From assembly GCA_035517415.1 (NCBI GenBank), contig DATIYW010000283.1:1-26211 (forward strand): a DNA stretch of 26,211 nt. Reading direction: 5' to 3'. The first letter of the stretch is position 1; the number at the start of each line of letters is the position of its first letter. This DNA is from DATIYW01 sp035517415. GTDB lineage: Bacteria > Acidobacteriota > Thermoanaerobaculia > Thermoanaerobaculales > Thermoanaerobaculaceae. This document shows positions 1-6,726 of this stretch, piece by piece. The position numbers and the translations under genes are program-made. The notes beneath the pieces were generated by a model. It ran no database searches. It saw only the letters and a program-made list of their open reading frames with translations, and had not been told where the DNA came from.

Positions 1-165
1 CATGGTGTCTATGCTGTTCTCCCATTGACACGGCGCGCCCGACCCTGTCCGACCGTCTCACCCTGCTCGGCCCGATGCTCCCAGTCCATCGACCAGAGCC
101 GACGTGACTTGCACGCCTCGTCGGTTGCCTCCTTCCGACCCAAGGCCCAGACCCCAGGACGCGGG

Positions 166-208
166 GCAATGCCAATACACCATTCTATATATGCTGTGAC
201 GGCATTGC
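166..208. repeat. 8-bp inverted repeat (GCAATGCC / GGCATTGC)
   Basis: GCAATGCC at 166-173 is matched perfectly by GGCATTGC at 201-208, leaving a 27-nt AT-rich loop that contains TATATATGC. It could be a hairpin or a protein site. The long loop and lack of a T-tract argue against an intrinsic terminator. Confidence 0.4.
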
Positions 209-277
209 TGTACTGACATGGCTGGACCGCCGGACAGATGAGCGCGAGGCTGAGGGGTGTGGGAGTCGAACAGAAGG

Positions 278-309
278 TATGCTATATTGCGATTGTTGCT
301 ATGCTATAT
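278..309 (+). promoter_or_regulatory. Two direct TATGCTATAT repeats, extended -10-like
   Basis: TATGCTATAT occurs at 278-287 and again at 300-309, a 22-bp pitch close to two helical turns. Each copy contains TGC followed by TATATT or TATATC, matching the extended -10 pattern TGN-TATAAT. No good -35 element is visible upstream. They could be tandem promoters or paired operator half-sites serving the genes to the right. Confidence 0.3.
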
Positions 310-330
310 CAACATCACAGCGTCGGCCCA

Positions 331-344
331 CGTACACGTGTACG
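331..344. promoter_or_regulatory. Perfect 14-bp palindrome CGTACACGTGTACG
   Basis: The sequence equals its own reverse complement over 14 bases and lies 22 bp downstream of the TATGCTATAT pair and about 30 bp before a possible small ORF. Such a perfect palindrome upstream of a gene is typical of a dimeric regulator site, but the binding protein is unknown. Confidence 0.35.
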
Positions 345-376
345 AGACGGCGCCTGCCGGCGTCGGGGAGGCGATG

Positions 377-478
377 ATGCGAGCGACCATCGTTCATGAC
401 CGATCCGAGGTGGGGGCGCTCGACATGCTCGCGGCTGGCCTCCTCCTCCTGCTTCTCGTCGCCGCCCTCCTGCCCTAG
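377..478 (+). CDS. Possible 33-residue single-pass membrane peptide
   Basis: The frame encodes a short polar start (residues 1-15) followed by a strongly hydrophobic Leu/Ala segment (about 17-33) that could span the membrane once. GGGGAGG at 365-371 lies 5 nt before the ATG at 377. The adjacent in-frame ATG at 374 is only 2 nt from it, so 377 is preferred. The stop TAG lies 76 bp before the OsmC gene. I recognise no family, and leucine-rich stretches arise by chance in GC-rich DNA, so this is a candidate only. Confidence 0.25.
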   Translation: MRATIVHDRSEVGALDMLAAGLLLLLLVAALLP

Positions 479-554
479 CCGCCCGCCGATCGCCGCGCAC
501 CCGCCGCGCCGTGCATCGGCTAGACTCGCCGCGGGGCGACTACCCCAGGAGAAC

Positions 555-980
555 ATGATGCCCGACAAGCCGATCGCAACGCTGCTCTGGCACTCCGGCA
601 TGCGCTTCGTCGCGCGCTCCCCCAGCGGCCACGGACTGATCGTCGAGTCCGTTTCCGGTGCCGATCACCTCGGGCCCTCGCCCACCGAGCTCCTTCTCAT
701 CGCCGTGGCAGGCTGCTCGGGCATGGACGTCGTGTCGATCCTCAAGAAGATGCACGAGCCGCTCGCCGGCCTCGAGATCAGCGTCACCGGGGAGCGCGCG
801 AGCGATCACCCGAAGTACTTCACCGCCATCGAGATCCTCTACCACGCCAAGGGCCGCGGGATCTCCCGCGAGAAGCTCGAGCGGGCGGTCGCGCTCTCCC
901 AGTCGACCTACTGCTCGGTGCTCGCGACGCTCCGGCCCGACTGCAAGGTGACGAGCCGGATCGAGATTAGCGAGGAGTAG
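555..980 (+). CDS. OsmC/Ohr-family peroxiredoxin-like protein
   Basis: This is a 141-residue OsmC-fold protein. The family reduces organic hydroperoxides through two cysteines, although many members of this YhfA-like branch have no proven substrate. The two expected cysteines are present: C54 in the segment AVAGCSGMDV and C120 in QSTYCSVLATL. The conserved GPSPTELLL segment at about 40-48 is also present. The open frame extends upstream to 396, but that extension is low-complexity. AGGAG at 547-551 sets the start at ATG 555 or ATG 558, of which 558 has the better spacing. A -10-like TAGACT lies at 521-526. The gene is convergent with the YibQ-type gene, and a hairpin lies between them. The protein is probably cytoplasmic and monocistronic. 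Confidence 0.88.
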   Translation: MMPDKPIATLLWHSGMRFVARSPSGHGLIVESVSGADHLGPSPTELLLIAVAGCSGMDVVSILKKMHEPLAGLEISVTGERASDHPKYFTAIEILYHAKGRGISREKLERAVALSQSTYCSVLATLRPDCKVTSRIEISEE

Positions 981-982
981 GA

Positions 983-1006
983 GCCCGTCCCCTTCCCCGG
1001 GCGGGC
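983..1006. terminator. Bidirectional hairpin between convergent genes
   Basis: Bases 983-990 pair with 999-1006 as an 8-bp stem with one G-U pair and a CCTTCCCC loop. It occupies the 28-bp gap between the OsmC stop and the YibQ-type stop. There is no T-tract, so efficient intrinsic termination is uncertain. Confidence 0.45.
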
Positions 1007-1008
1007 AC

Positions 1009-2181
1009 CTAGCTCGGCGGCGACAGGAGCTGCGACGGCCGCACCAGCGTCACGTCGGACGGCAGGTGCGGCAGCTCCCGCAGCAGCAGGTCGAGCGTCA
1101 GCGCGTGGACGTGGCCGATCGCGACCGCGCTGCCGGTGGCGCGCGCGCGCCCGATCGCCTGGTCGAGCGCCTGCCGCACCGCGTCCTCCTCGGCGACGAC
1201 GTCGAGGAAGACGTCGCGGTGCAGCGCCGGAACCCCGTCGCGGTGCGCCTCCGATTCGGCAACCGTCTCCGCTGTGGTGCGCGAGTCGAGGAAGTAGAGG
1301 CCGCGGGCGCGCAGGACCTGCATCACCGGCCGCATCGTCGACACGTCGGCGGTGGCGCGCGAGCCCATGTGGTTATTCACGCCGCGCGCGCCGGCCACCA
1401 CCTCGAGGCCCTTCCGCAGCCGCGCCTCGATCTCGGCCGGGCCCTGGCCCACGTCGATCGCCCCCTCGCCAGGCCCGGCGCCGTGATTGGCGAGCGGCTC
1501 CATCGGCATGTGCAGCAACACCTCGCGGCCGAGGCCGCCGAGCGCCGCCGCGACCTCCCTCGAATGCGCGGCGTTGGGTAGGACGGCCACCGCCACCGCG
1601 GGCGGGAGCTTCGCGATCTCGCGAACGGCCTCGAGCGAGCCCCCGGCGTCGTCGAGCACGATCGCGAGCCGGGACGCGGCGACGGCGCGCGGGGTCGCCG
1701 CCGGCGCCGGCGTCGGCCTCGCCGCCTCACCCAGGACCACCACCCGCCACCGCTCGCCGCCCACCTCGCCCTCGAGGCGCGCGAGGCCGTAGCCGCCGCT
1801 CTCGAGGAGCGGTTTCGGATCGAGGCGCCCTCCCAGGTTGTGGGCCGCGGCCTGCAAGTCGAGCGAGAAGCGGTCGGAGGCGAAACCGGACGGGGCGTGG
1901 ACCGTCACCGTGTGCAGGGTGCCGCCCGCGTCGCGCCGTTCCTCGGCGCTGACGCGGTCGGCCGGGCAGCCGTGGCGGCCGGCGACCTGGCGGACCACCT
2001 CGGCGACGTCCGGCGGGGGCGCCTCGACGCCGCGGCGCGCTCGCGTCGCCAGCAGCACCACGACGACGATCCCGGCGACGAGCAGTGCCAGTGCGATCGC
2101 GACGCGCAGCCCGCCGCCGCCGCGCCGGGCGCCACCCTTGCCGGGGCTGGCCCTACGCGGCTTTCTTCTCGGCGTGGCCAC
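1009..2181 (-). CDS. YibQ-type divergent polysaccharide deacetylase
   Basis: This is a 390-residue membrane-anchored protein of the divergent polysaccharide deacetylase (DUF610/YibQ) family. A basic, Pro/Gly-rich start (1-25) precedes one membrane segment (about 27-46). A variable periplasmic region runs to about 165, and the deacetylase-like domain fills 171-390. Family motifs are present: LDDAG at 176-180, LLHMPMEPL around H224, NNHMGS at 269-274, LDS at 298-300, RDVFLD at 322-327, and GHVH at 356-359. The family belongs to the NodB-like fold and is thought to act on envelope polysaccharide, but no reaction is established. It is the last gene of a minus-strand operon and its start overlaps the preceding S41-like gene by 29 bp. 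In Proteobacteria yibQ likewise sits beside envC, which supports a cell-wall role. Confidence 0.85.
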   Translation of the reverse strand: MATPRRKPRRASPGKGGARRGGGGLRVAIALALLVAGIVVVVLLATRARRGVEAPPPDVAEVVRQVAGRHGCPADRVSAEERRDAGGTLHTVTVHAPSGFASDRFSLDLQAAAHNLGGRLDPKPLLESGGYGLARLEGEVGGERWRVVVLGEAARPTPAPAATPRAVAASRLAIVLDDAGGSLEAVREIAKLPPAVAVAVLPNAAHSREVAAALGGLGREVLLHMPMEPLANHGAGPGEGAIDVGQGPAEIEARLRKGLEVVAGARGVNNHMGSRATADVSTMRPVMQVLRARGLYFLDSRTTAETVAESEAHRDGVPALHRDVFLDVVAEEDAVRQALDQAIGRARATGSAVAIGHVHALTLDLLLRELPHLPSDVTLVRPSQLLSPPS

Positions 2182-3289
2182 CGGCCGCGAGCTCCAGGGC
2201 CCGATCGAGCACCGCGTCGCCCGCGCGCCCGCCGCGGACCGCCTCGTCGGGCTTCAGCCCGCTGCCGAGCAGGGGCTTCTCGTCCGGACCGAGGCCCCAC
2301 GACGCCGCCAGCCACACCGCGCCGCCGGCCCCGGGGTGGGCGCGCCGCTGCCCGGTGTCGCCGTAGCTCTCGCCGCCAATCAGCGTCGCCCCTCTGCTCT
2401 TGAGCGCCGCGGCGAGCAGCTCGGCCGCCCCGGCGGTGGTGGAGTCCTGGCAGACGACGACCCGCCACGCGCGGCTCGGCCCGGTGGCGCGCAGGTCGTC
2501 GGTCTTGCCGTCGCGCCCGCCCAGGCGCACGCGCACGTCGCCGCCCGCCAACGCCGCCGCGACCTCGGCGGCGCCGCTCGCGCTGCCGAGCGCCACGCCG
2601 CGCAGGTCGAGGATCAGCGCCGGCGCGGTCGCGTAGCCGGCGAGCGCGCCAGCGAGCTGCTTGGCCGACGCAGGGTCGACGCTCGCGAGGCGCGCCACCG
2701 GCACCTCGCTCCGCAGCGCAACCGCGGGCGGAGGCACCGTCACGGCGCCCGCTGTCAGCGTGACGCGGCGCTTGCCCGTCGCCTGGCGGTCGATCACGTC
2801 GAGGTCGACGGCGCCGCCCTTGCGCTCGCCGGCATCGAGGAGGACCAGCGCCCGCCACAGCGGCCTGGCGCGGACCGGCTCGCTGCCGATGCGCTCGATC
2901 AGCTCGCCCGGGAGGATCCCCGCCCGCGCCGCCGGCGATCCTTCGATAACCTCCAGCACGGTCGGGTAGGAGGCGCGCTTCCCGAGCACCAGTCCGAACG
3001 GCGGGATCGCGCGACCGGTCGCGCGGGCGTAGTCGGACGCCGCGTCGTCCGGCACGAACGAGCCGCCCGAGTCGGCGGCCTCGACCAGTCCGGAGAGCGC
3101 GCCGAGCTCGAGCGTCGACACCGGCACGTCCTCGACGTAGTTCGTCCGCACGAGCTGGACGACCTGGCCGAACAGACCCACCAGGCGGTACATCCCCTTG
3201 CCCGCGGCACCGGCCGCACCGGACGCCAGGACGACGACCCCGACGATCAGCGCGCCCGAGATCGAAAGGAACAGCACCCTCTGCTTCAC
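2153..3289 (-). CDS. S41 (C-terminal processing) protease homologue, predicted inactive
   Basis: This is a 378-residue exported protein of the CtpA/Tsp family. The frame is open further upstream, but the GTG at 3289 is chosen because GAGGT lies 4 nt before it and it follows the EnvC-like stop by 7 nt. Residues 1-30 form a signal or anchor segment. A PDZ domain covers about 95-170 (GLVLG to DLDVI), and the S41 core follows. At the catalytic serine position, three residues before the conserved Glu of the usual GSASASE motif, there is Gly287 in TTAGAAE. The FGKG motif carrying the catalytic lysine is replaced by YGDTG. Both catalytic residues therefore appear lost, while the surrounding fold residues are kept. 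It may be a non-proteolytic scaffold or PDZ adaptor in the EnvC locus. A shifted active site is an alternative. Confidence 0.82.
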   Translation of the reverse strand: MKQRVLFLSISGALIVGVVVLASGAAGAAGKGMYRLVGLFGQVVQLVRTNYVEDVPVSTLELGALSGLVEAADSGGSFVPDDAASDYARATGRAIPPFGLVLGKRASYPTVLEVIEGSPAARAGILPGELIERIGSEPVRARPLWRALVLLDAGERKGGAVDLDVIDRQATGKRRVTLTAGAVTVPPPAVALRSEVPVARLASVDPASAKQLAGALAGYATAPALILDLRGVALGSASGAAEVAAALAGGDVRVRLGGRDGKTDDLRATGPSRAWRVVVCQDSTTAGAAELLAAALKSRGATLIGGESYGDTGQRRAHPGAGGAVWLAASWGLGPDEKPLLGSGLKPDEAVRGGRAGDAVLDRALELAAGGHAEKKAA

Positions 3290-3296
3290 CGCCACC

Positions 3297-4433
3297 TCAC
3301 TTCCCGATCGGCTTGAGCCAGCCCAGCGGGTCCTGGGCGGACTGGCCGACGCGGATCTCCAGGTAGAAGTTGCCGGAAGCGCCTTCCTCGCGGCCCACGA
3401 CGCCGAGCGGATCCCCCATGCCGACGCGCTGGCCGGCACGGACGAGCATACTAGCAAGGCGGGCGTAAAGAGAATAGATCTCGCCTCCGTGCTGGACGAT
3501 GACCAGGTTGCCGTAGCCCTTGAAGAACTGGGCGTAGGAGATGCGTCCGGCGGCCACGGCGCTCACGCGCGAGCCCGGGTCCGCGCTCAGCACCAGGCCG
3601 TGCGAGACCGTCACCGTGCCGTACTGCGGGTCGCGGTGCGGGCCGAACAGCTGCACGATCCGCGGCGACTCCACCGGCCAGCGGAGCCCGCCCCGGAGCA
3701 GCCGCACGTCCGTGCCCTCGGTCCCCGCGGCCTGGGTGACCGCGCCCCACAGCCGCTCCAGGCGCTCCTCGTCCTCCCGCGCGCCGGCGAGCGCCACCGC
3801 CCGCGACCGGCGCTCGTCCTCGAGTTGCGCAAGCTCCGCGACCACCCTCCCGCGGGTCTGCTCGAGCTCCTGCCGCCGTTGCGCGACCGAGCGCGCGGCG
3901 CCCGCCAGCTCCTCGCGGCGCCGCGACAGGCCGGCGAGCGCGGCGGCGCGCTCCGCCATCAGCGCGGCGGCGAGGTCGCGCCGGCGCTTCTGCTCGCGGA
4001 ACACGGCGAGCGCGACCGTGACCCGCTGCGGCACGTCGGTGGCGGAACCGATGGCGTGGAGGAGCAACGGCGCCAGCCCCGACCGGCCCAGCACGGCGAG
4101 CATCGAGACCTGGACGCGGAGCTGCTCCATCGCGCGGTCGAGCTCGCTCTGCGACGCCGCGGCTGCCTGCGCCGCCGCGTCGACCGCCGACTTCGCGGCG
4201 CGGCTCTCCTCCTCCGCCTCGCGCACCCGCATCGACGCCACACTCATCTCCATCTCGAGCGTCTCGCGCTGCTTGCCGAGGCCCGCCTGCTTCTGCTCGA
4301 GGTCGCGGAGGCGCGTCTCGAGCTCCTTCACCGCGAGCCGCGCCTTGAGCACGTCCGGCGGGACCGAGTCCGCCGGCGGCGCCGCCACCGCGACGGCGGC
4401 AAGCAGCAGGATGGGGATCGCGAGCCGGATCAA
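3297..4433 (-). CDS. envC: EnvC-like LytM (M23) factor, degenerate zinc site
   Basis: This is a 378-residue periplasmic protein. Residues 1-18 are a signal peptide, about 25-110 and 145-230 are predicted coiled coil, and about 250-375 form the LytM domain. The positions of the zinc ligands are substituted: S277 and V281 replace the H and D of HxGxD, R325 replaces the central His, and N355/Y357 replace the HxH. E. coli EnvC is similarly degenerate and works as an activator of the amidases AmiA and AmiB during septal peptidoglycan splitting, not as an enzyme. The domain follows E. coli EnvC closely (FKGYGNLVIVQHG, FYLEIR). The start is TTG at 4433. The upstream hydrolase stop TAG lies in the same frame with only one codon between, so no earlier start is possible. 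Second gene of the operon. Confidence 0.85.
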   Translation of the reverse strand: MIRLAIPILLLAAVAVAAPPADSVPPDVLKARLAVKELETRLRDLEQKQAGLGKQRETLEMEMSVASMRVREAEEESRAAKSAVDAAAQAAAASQSELDRAMEQLRVQVSMLAVLGRSGLAPLLLHAIGSATDVPQRVTVALAVFREQKRRRDLAAALMAERAAALAGLSRRREELAGAARSVAQRRQELEQTRGRVVAELAQLEDERRSRAVALAGAREDEERLERLWGAVTQAAGTEGTDVRLLRGGLRWPVESPRIVQLFGPHRDPQYGTVTVSHGLVLSADPGSRVSAVAAGRISYAQFFKGYGNLVIVQHGGEIYSLYARLASMLVRAGQRVGMGDPLGVVGREEGASGNFYLEIRVGQSAQDPLGWLKPIGK

Positions 4434-4436
4434 GGG

Positions 4437-5564
4437 CTACGTGTCCCCGTCCTCGCCGCCGGCGCGTTCCAGCGCCGCGGAGGCCAGCCGATGGAAGCGC
4501 CGGCGCAAGGGATGCAGGTCGGGCGCCCGGCCTCCGGGGTGGAGCCGGTTGCCGAGAAGCACGTGGACGCCGCGCGCGTGGGCGTTGACCCAGACCGAGG
4601 TGCCGGTGAAGCCGGTGTGGCCGAAGGCGTCGGGCGGGAGCGCCGGCCCGGCCGAGCACCCGGCGGTCGAGGCGAGCTGCCACCCGAGCCCACGCGCCTG
4701 CTCGAGTCCCGGCGTGTGGTCGCGGACCGCGATTGCCGCCTCATCCGCGTCGAGCAGCGTCCCGCCGCCGGGCAGGTACTCCGCGGCCAGCCGCGCGACC
4801 GCCGCGGCGGTGCCGAACAGGCCCGCGTTGCCGGCGGCGCCGCCCGCGCCCCTCGCGTTGCCGTCGTCGCAGGGCGCCACGCCGGGCGGGCCAAGGGGCG
4901 GCTCGCCCGCGATGCCGCGCTCGGCGAGGAGCGCGCGCTCGACGAACCACTCCCGCTCGCCCGCGGCGACATCGGAGCCGGCCGGCGGCGCGAAGCGGAG
5001 CTCGCCGGAGAGGCCAAGCGGCTCGGCGATCAGCTCCTCGAACATGACGGCGAGGCCGGCGCCGCCGGCCCGCTCGAGCGCCAGGCCGAGGGCGATGAAC
5101 CCCGGGCACGAGTAGACCACCCCGGTGCCGGGCGCGGCGACCGGCGCGAGCCCGCGCAGCGCGCCGACGTAATCCTGCTCGCCCGCCGCGCGGCGGGCGT
5201 AGAGCGGTTCCCACGCCGGGAAGCCGGCGGTGTGGGTGGCGCACTCGAGCAGCGTGACGCCGTCCCAGGCGCTGCCGGCCAGCTCCGGAATGACCTCGCC
5301 GAGGCGCGTCTCGAGCGCGAGCCCGTCGCGTCGGGCGAGGAGCAGCAGCGTGACGGTCGCCAGCGGCTTGGTCAGCGAAGCGAGGTCGTAGGCGAGGTCC
5401 GGGCTCGCCGGACCCCCGCCGATCCCGGTGGACCCCGCGCACCAGACGGGTCCGGACTCGCCGTCGCGCGCCGCGAGCGCCACGAAGCCCGGCGCGAGGC
5501 CGGCGGCGACGGCGCGCCGCAGGAATGAGCCCACGCCGAGCTGGTCGACTTGCCATGTCGCCAT
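4437..5564 (-). CDS. Serine hydrolase, class C beta-lactamase fold
   Basis: This 375-residue protein belongs to the beta-lactamase/penicillin-binding-protein-like serine hydrolases. The nucleophile motif SLTK is at 63-66, with S63 as nucleophile and K66 as general base. YSC at 151-153 stands for the YxN motif, and HTG at 317-319 for KTG. These families include D-aminopeptidases, esterases and peptidoglycan-active enzymes, so the substrate cannot be named. No signal peptide is evident, and it may be cytoplasmic. It starts at ATG 5564 with no Shine-Dalgarno sequence. A TAGCTT hexamer (complement of 5572-5577) ends 7 nt before the ATG, suggesting a leaderless message. It is the first gene of the operon that continues 3 bp later with envC, which hints at a cell-wall role. 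Confidence 0.85.
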   Translation of the reverse strand: MATWQVDQLGVGSFLRRAVAAGLAPGFVALAARDGESGPVWCAGSTGIGGGPASPDLAYDLASLTKPLATVTLLLLARRDGLALETRLGEVIPELAGSAWDGVTLLECATHTAGFPAWEPLYARRAAGEQDYVGALRGLAPVAAPGTGVVYSCPGFIALGLALERAGGAGLAVMFEELIAEPLGLSGELRFAPPAGSDVAAGEREWFVERALLAERGIAGEPPLGPPGVAPCDDGNARGAGGAAGNAGLFGTAAAVARLAAEYLPGGGTLLDADEAAIAVRDHTPGLEQARGLGWQLASTAGCSAGPALPPDAFGHTGFTGTSVWVNAHARGVHVLLGNRLHPGGRAPDLHPLRRRFHRLASAALERAGGEDGDT

Positions 5565-5571
5565 CGGGGGG

Positions 5572-5577
5572 AAGCTA
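5572..5577 (-). promoter_or_regulatory. Candidate -10 element (TAGCTT) for the serine hydrolase operon
   Basis: Read on the minus strand, TAGCTT ends 7 nt before the ATG at 5564, with no ribosome site between. It resembles the TANNNT elements placed 6 nt before four other starts in this window. The match is weaker than the others. Confidence 0.3.
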
Positions 5578-5634
5578 CCGCGAAACCCGCGCGGCTGTCC
5601 ACCGCGTGGCGCGCTCCATCGCGCGACGCGGTGC

Positions 5635-5640
5635 TACCCT
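5635..5640 (+). promoter_or_regulatory. Candidate -10 element (TACCCT), leaderless start of rluA-type gene
   Basis: TACCCT ends exactly 6 nt before ATG 5647 and no Shine-Dalgarno sequence intervenes. Transcription starting about 7 nt after the element would begin at the start codon itself. Confidence 0.4.
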
Positions 5641-5646
5641 CCGGCC

Positions 5647-6726
5647 ATGGAAGCGACGGTGCGGCGACTCGCGCGGGCGGTGCAGGAGCGCCTCGGCTCG
5701 TCGTACTCGTTCGCCAAGCGCCAGGTCGAGACTGGGCGGGTCCGCCTCAACGGCGCGGTGGCGACGAACCCGGGCGAGCTGGTGCACGCCGGCGACACGG
5801 TCGAGCACGTGCCGGACGCGCCCCGCATGCGCCGTGCCGGCCCGGCGCCGCCGATCGAGATCCTCCACCTCGACGACGACGTCGTGGTCGTCGACAAGCC
5901 GGCCGGCCTGCTCGTCCACCCGACGATCGACGGCGAGCAGGACACCGTGCTCACCCGCGCGGCCGCCGCGATCGAGCGGCGGACCGGCCGCCACCAGCGG
6001 GTGCTGGTCGTCCACCGGCTCGACCGCGAGACGTCGGGCGTGATGGTGCTGGCGCTGTCGCACAAGGCGGCGGAGCACCTGCAGCGGCAGTTCCGCGCCC
6101 ACACGATCGACCGGCGCTACCTGGCGCTGGTCGGCGGCGCGCTCGACGGCGAGCTGCTCGTCGACCGCGCGATCGGCCGCCCGCGCCCGTCGGCCCGCCG
6201 CGCGGCGCTCGCGCCCGGGCACGGCGGCCGGTCGGCCCGCACCGTCGTGCGCCCGGTCGAGGCACTGGGCGACGCGTCGCTGGTCGAGGCCGAGCTCGGC
6301 ACCGGGCGGACCCACCAGGTCCGGGTCCACCTCGCCTACCTCGGCCATCCCGTGCTCGCCGACTCGATCTACGGCGAGCCGGACGAAGACCCGATCCGCC
6401 TCGAGCGGCTCGCGCTCCACGCCGCCGTGCTCGGCTTCGTCCACCCGATCTCGGGCGAGCGCCTCGACTTCCGGGTGCCGCTGCCGGCCGACCTCAGCGC
6501 CGCCGTCGCGCGGCTGCGGTCGCGGGGGGCGCGGCGCCCCGCGCCGGCGACGCCCCGCGGGGCGCCGTCGCGTCCAGGTCGACCCGCAGGCGCAGCGGCC
6601 ACGACGCGGCCTCGCCCGCGTACGCCACGCCTACGCGCGGGAGCCGCCGGACCCGGGACTCCGGCGCCGACCGGCCGTCGGAAGCCAGCCAGACCTCATC
6701 CGCCGCGACGAGGTCCGCACCGTTGA
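5647..6726 (+). CDS. RluA/RluC/RluD-family RNA pseudouridine synthase
   Basis: This 359-residue enzyme isomerises uridine to pseudouridine in rRNA or tRNA. An S4-like RNA-binding segment covers about 5-55. The catalytic domain starts near 70 (ILHLDDDVVVVDKPAGLLVHP). The family motif HRLDRETSG at 123-131 contains the catalytic aspartate D126. The RTHQVRVHLAYLGHPVLADSIYG block confirms the RluA superfamily, but the target base cannot be decided. The start ATG 5647 is where homology begins, and the open frame upstream to 5428 is the antisense of the hydrolase. The recognisable fold ends near residue 291. Residues 292-359 are a Pro/Arg/Ala-rich tail encoded entirely by DNA antisense to the downstream glycosylase gene, so the tail is probably read-through after loss of a stop codon. 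Confidence 0.88.
   Translation: MEATVRRLARAVQERLGSSYSFAKRQVETGRVRLNGAVATNPGELVHAGDTVEHVPDAPRMRRAGPAPPIEILHLDDDVVVVDKPAGLLVHPTIDGEQDTVLTRAAAAIERRTGRHQRVLVVHRLDRETSGVMVLALSHKAAEHLQRQFRAHTIDRRYLALVGGALDGELLVDRAIGRPRPSARRAALAPGHGGRSARTVVRPVEALGDASLVEAELGTGRTHQVRVHLAYLGHPVLADSIYGEPDEDPIRLERLALHAAVLGFVHPISGERLDFRVPLPADLSAAVARLRSRGARRPAPATPRGAPSRPGRPAGAAATTRPRPRTPRLRAGAAGPGTPAPTGRRKPARPHPPRRGPHR

Larger units (their letters stand above)
1..376. other. AT-richer non-coding leader region, no convincing gene
   Basis: This stretch is visibly richer in A and T than the rest of the window. Short open frames exist (25-216, 257-478), but their translations look like random sequence and none of the starts has a good ribosome site. 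It holds several short repeats: TATGCTGT at 10-17 and 190-197, TATGCTATAT at 278-287 and 300-309, an 8-bp inverted repeat at 166-173/201-208, and a perfect 14-bp palindrome at 331-344. It is most simply a regulatory or intergenic region, with its upstream neighbour outside the window. A decayed gene or mobile-element remnant cannot be excluded. Confidence 0.5.

Noticed and set aside
25..216. 63-codon frame at the left edge
   Set aside because: No ribosome site, no family resemblance and codon use unlike the neighbouring genes.
1838..3316. A 492-codon plus-strand frame opposite the YibQ-type and S41-like genes
   Set aside because: Same antisense GC effect, with no recognisable motifs or ribosome site.
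3297..4433. EnvC-like protein as an active M23 endopeptidase
   Set aside because: All zinc-ligand positions that can be aligned are substituted (S277, V281, R325, N355, Y357), as in E. coli EnvC, which is an activator.
3198..5528. A 776-codon plus-strand frame opposite the EnvC and hydrolase genes
   Set aside because: Composition is His/Arg/Gly/Ala-rich without any domain, and it lies wholly antisense to genes with intact family motifs.
6641..6667. GGACCCGGGACTCCGG-like stretch as a third heptamer array
   Set aside because: It resembles the GGGGTCC unit only loosely, is not tandem, and lies inside the conserved part of the glycosylase gene.
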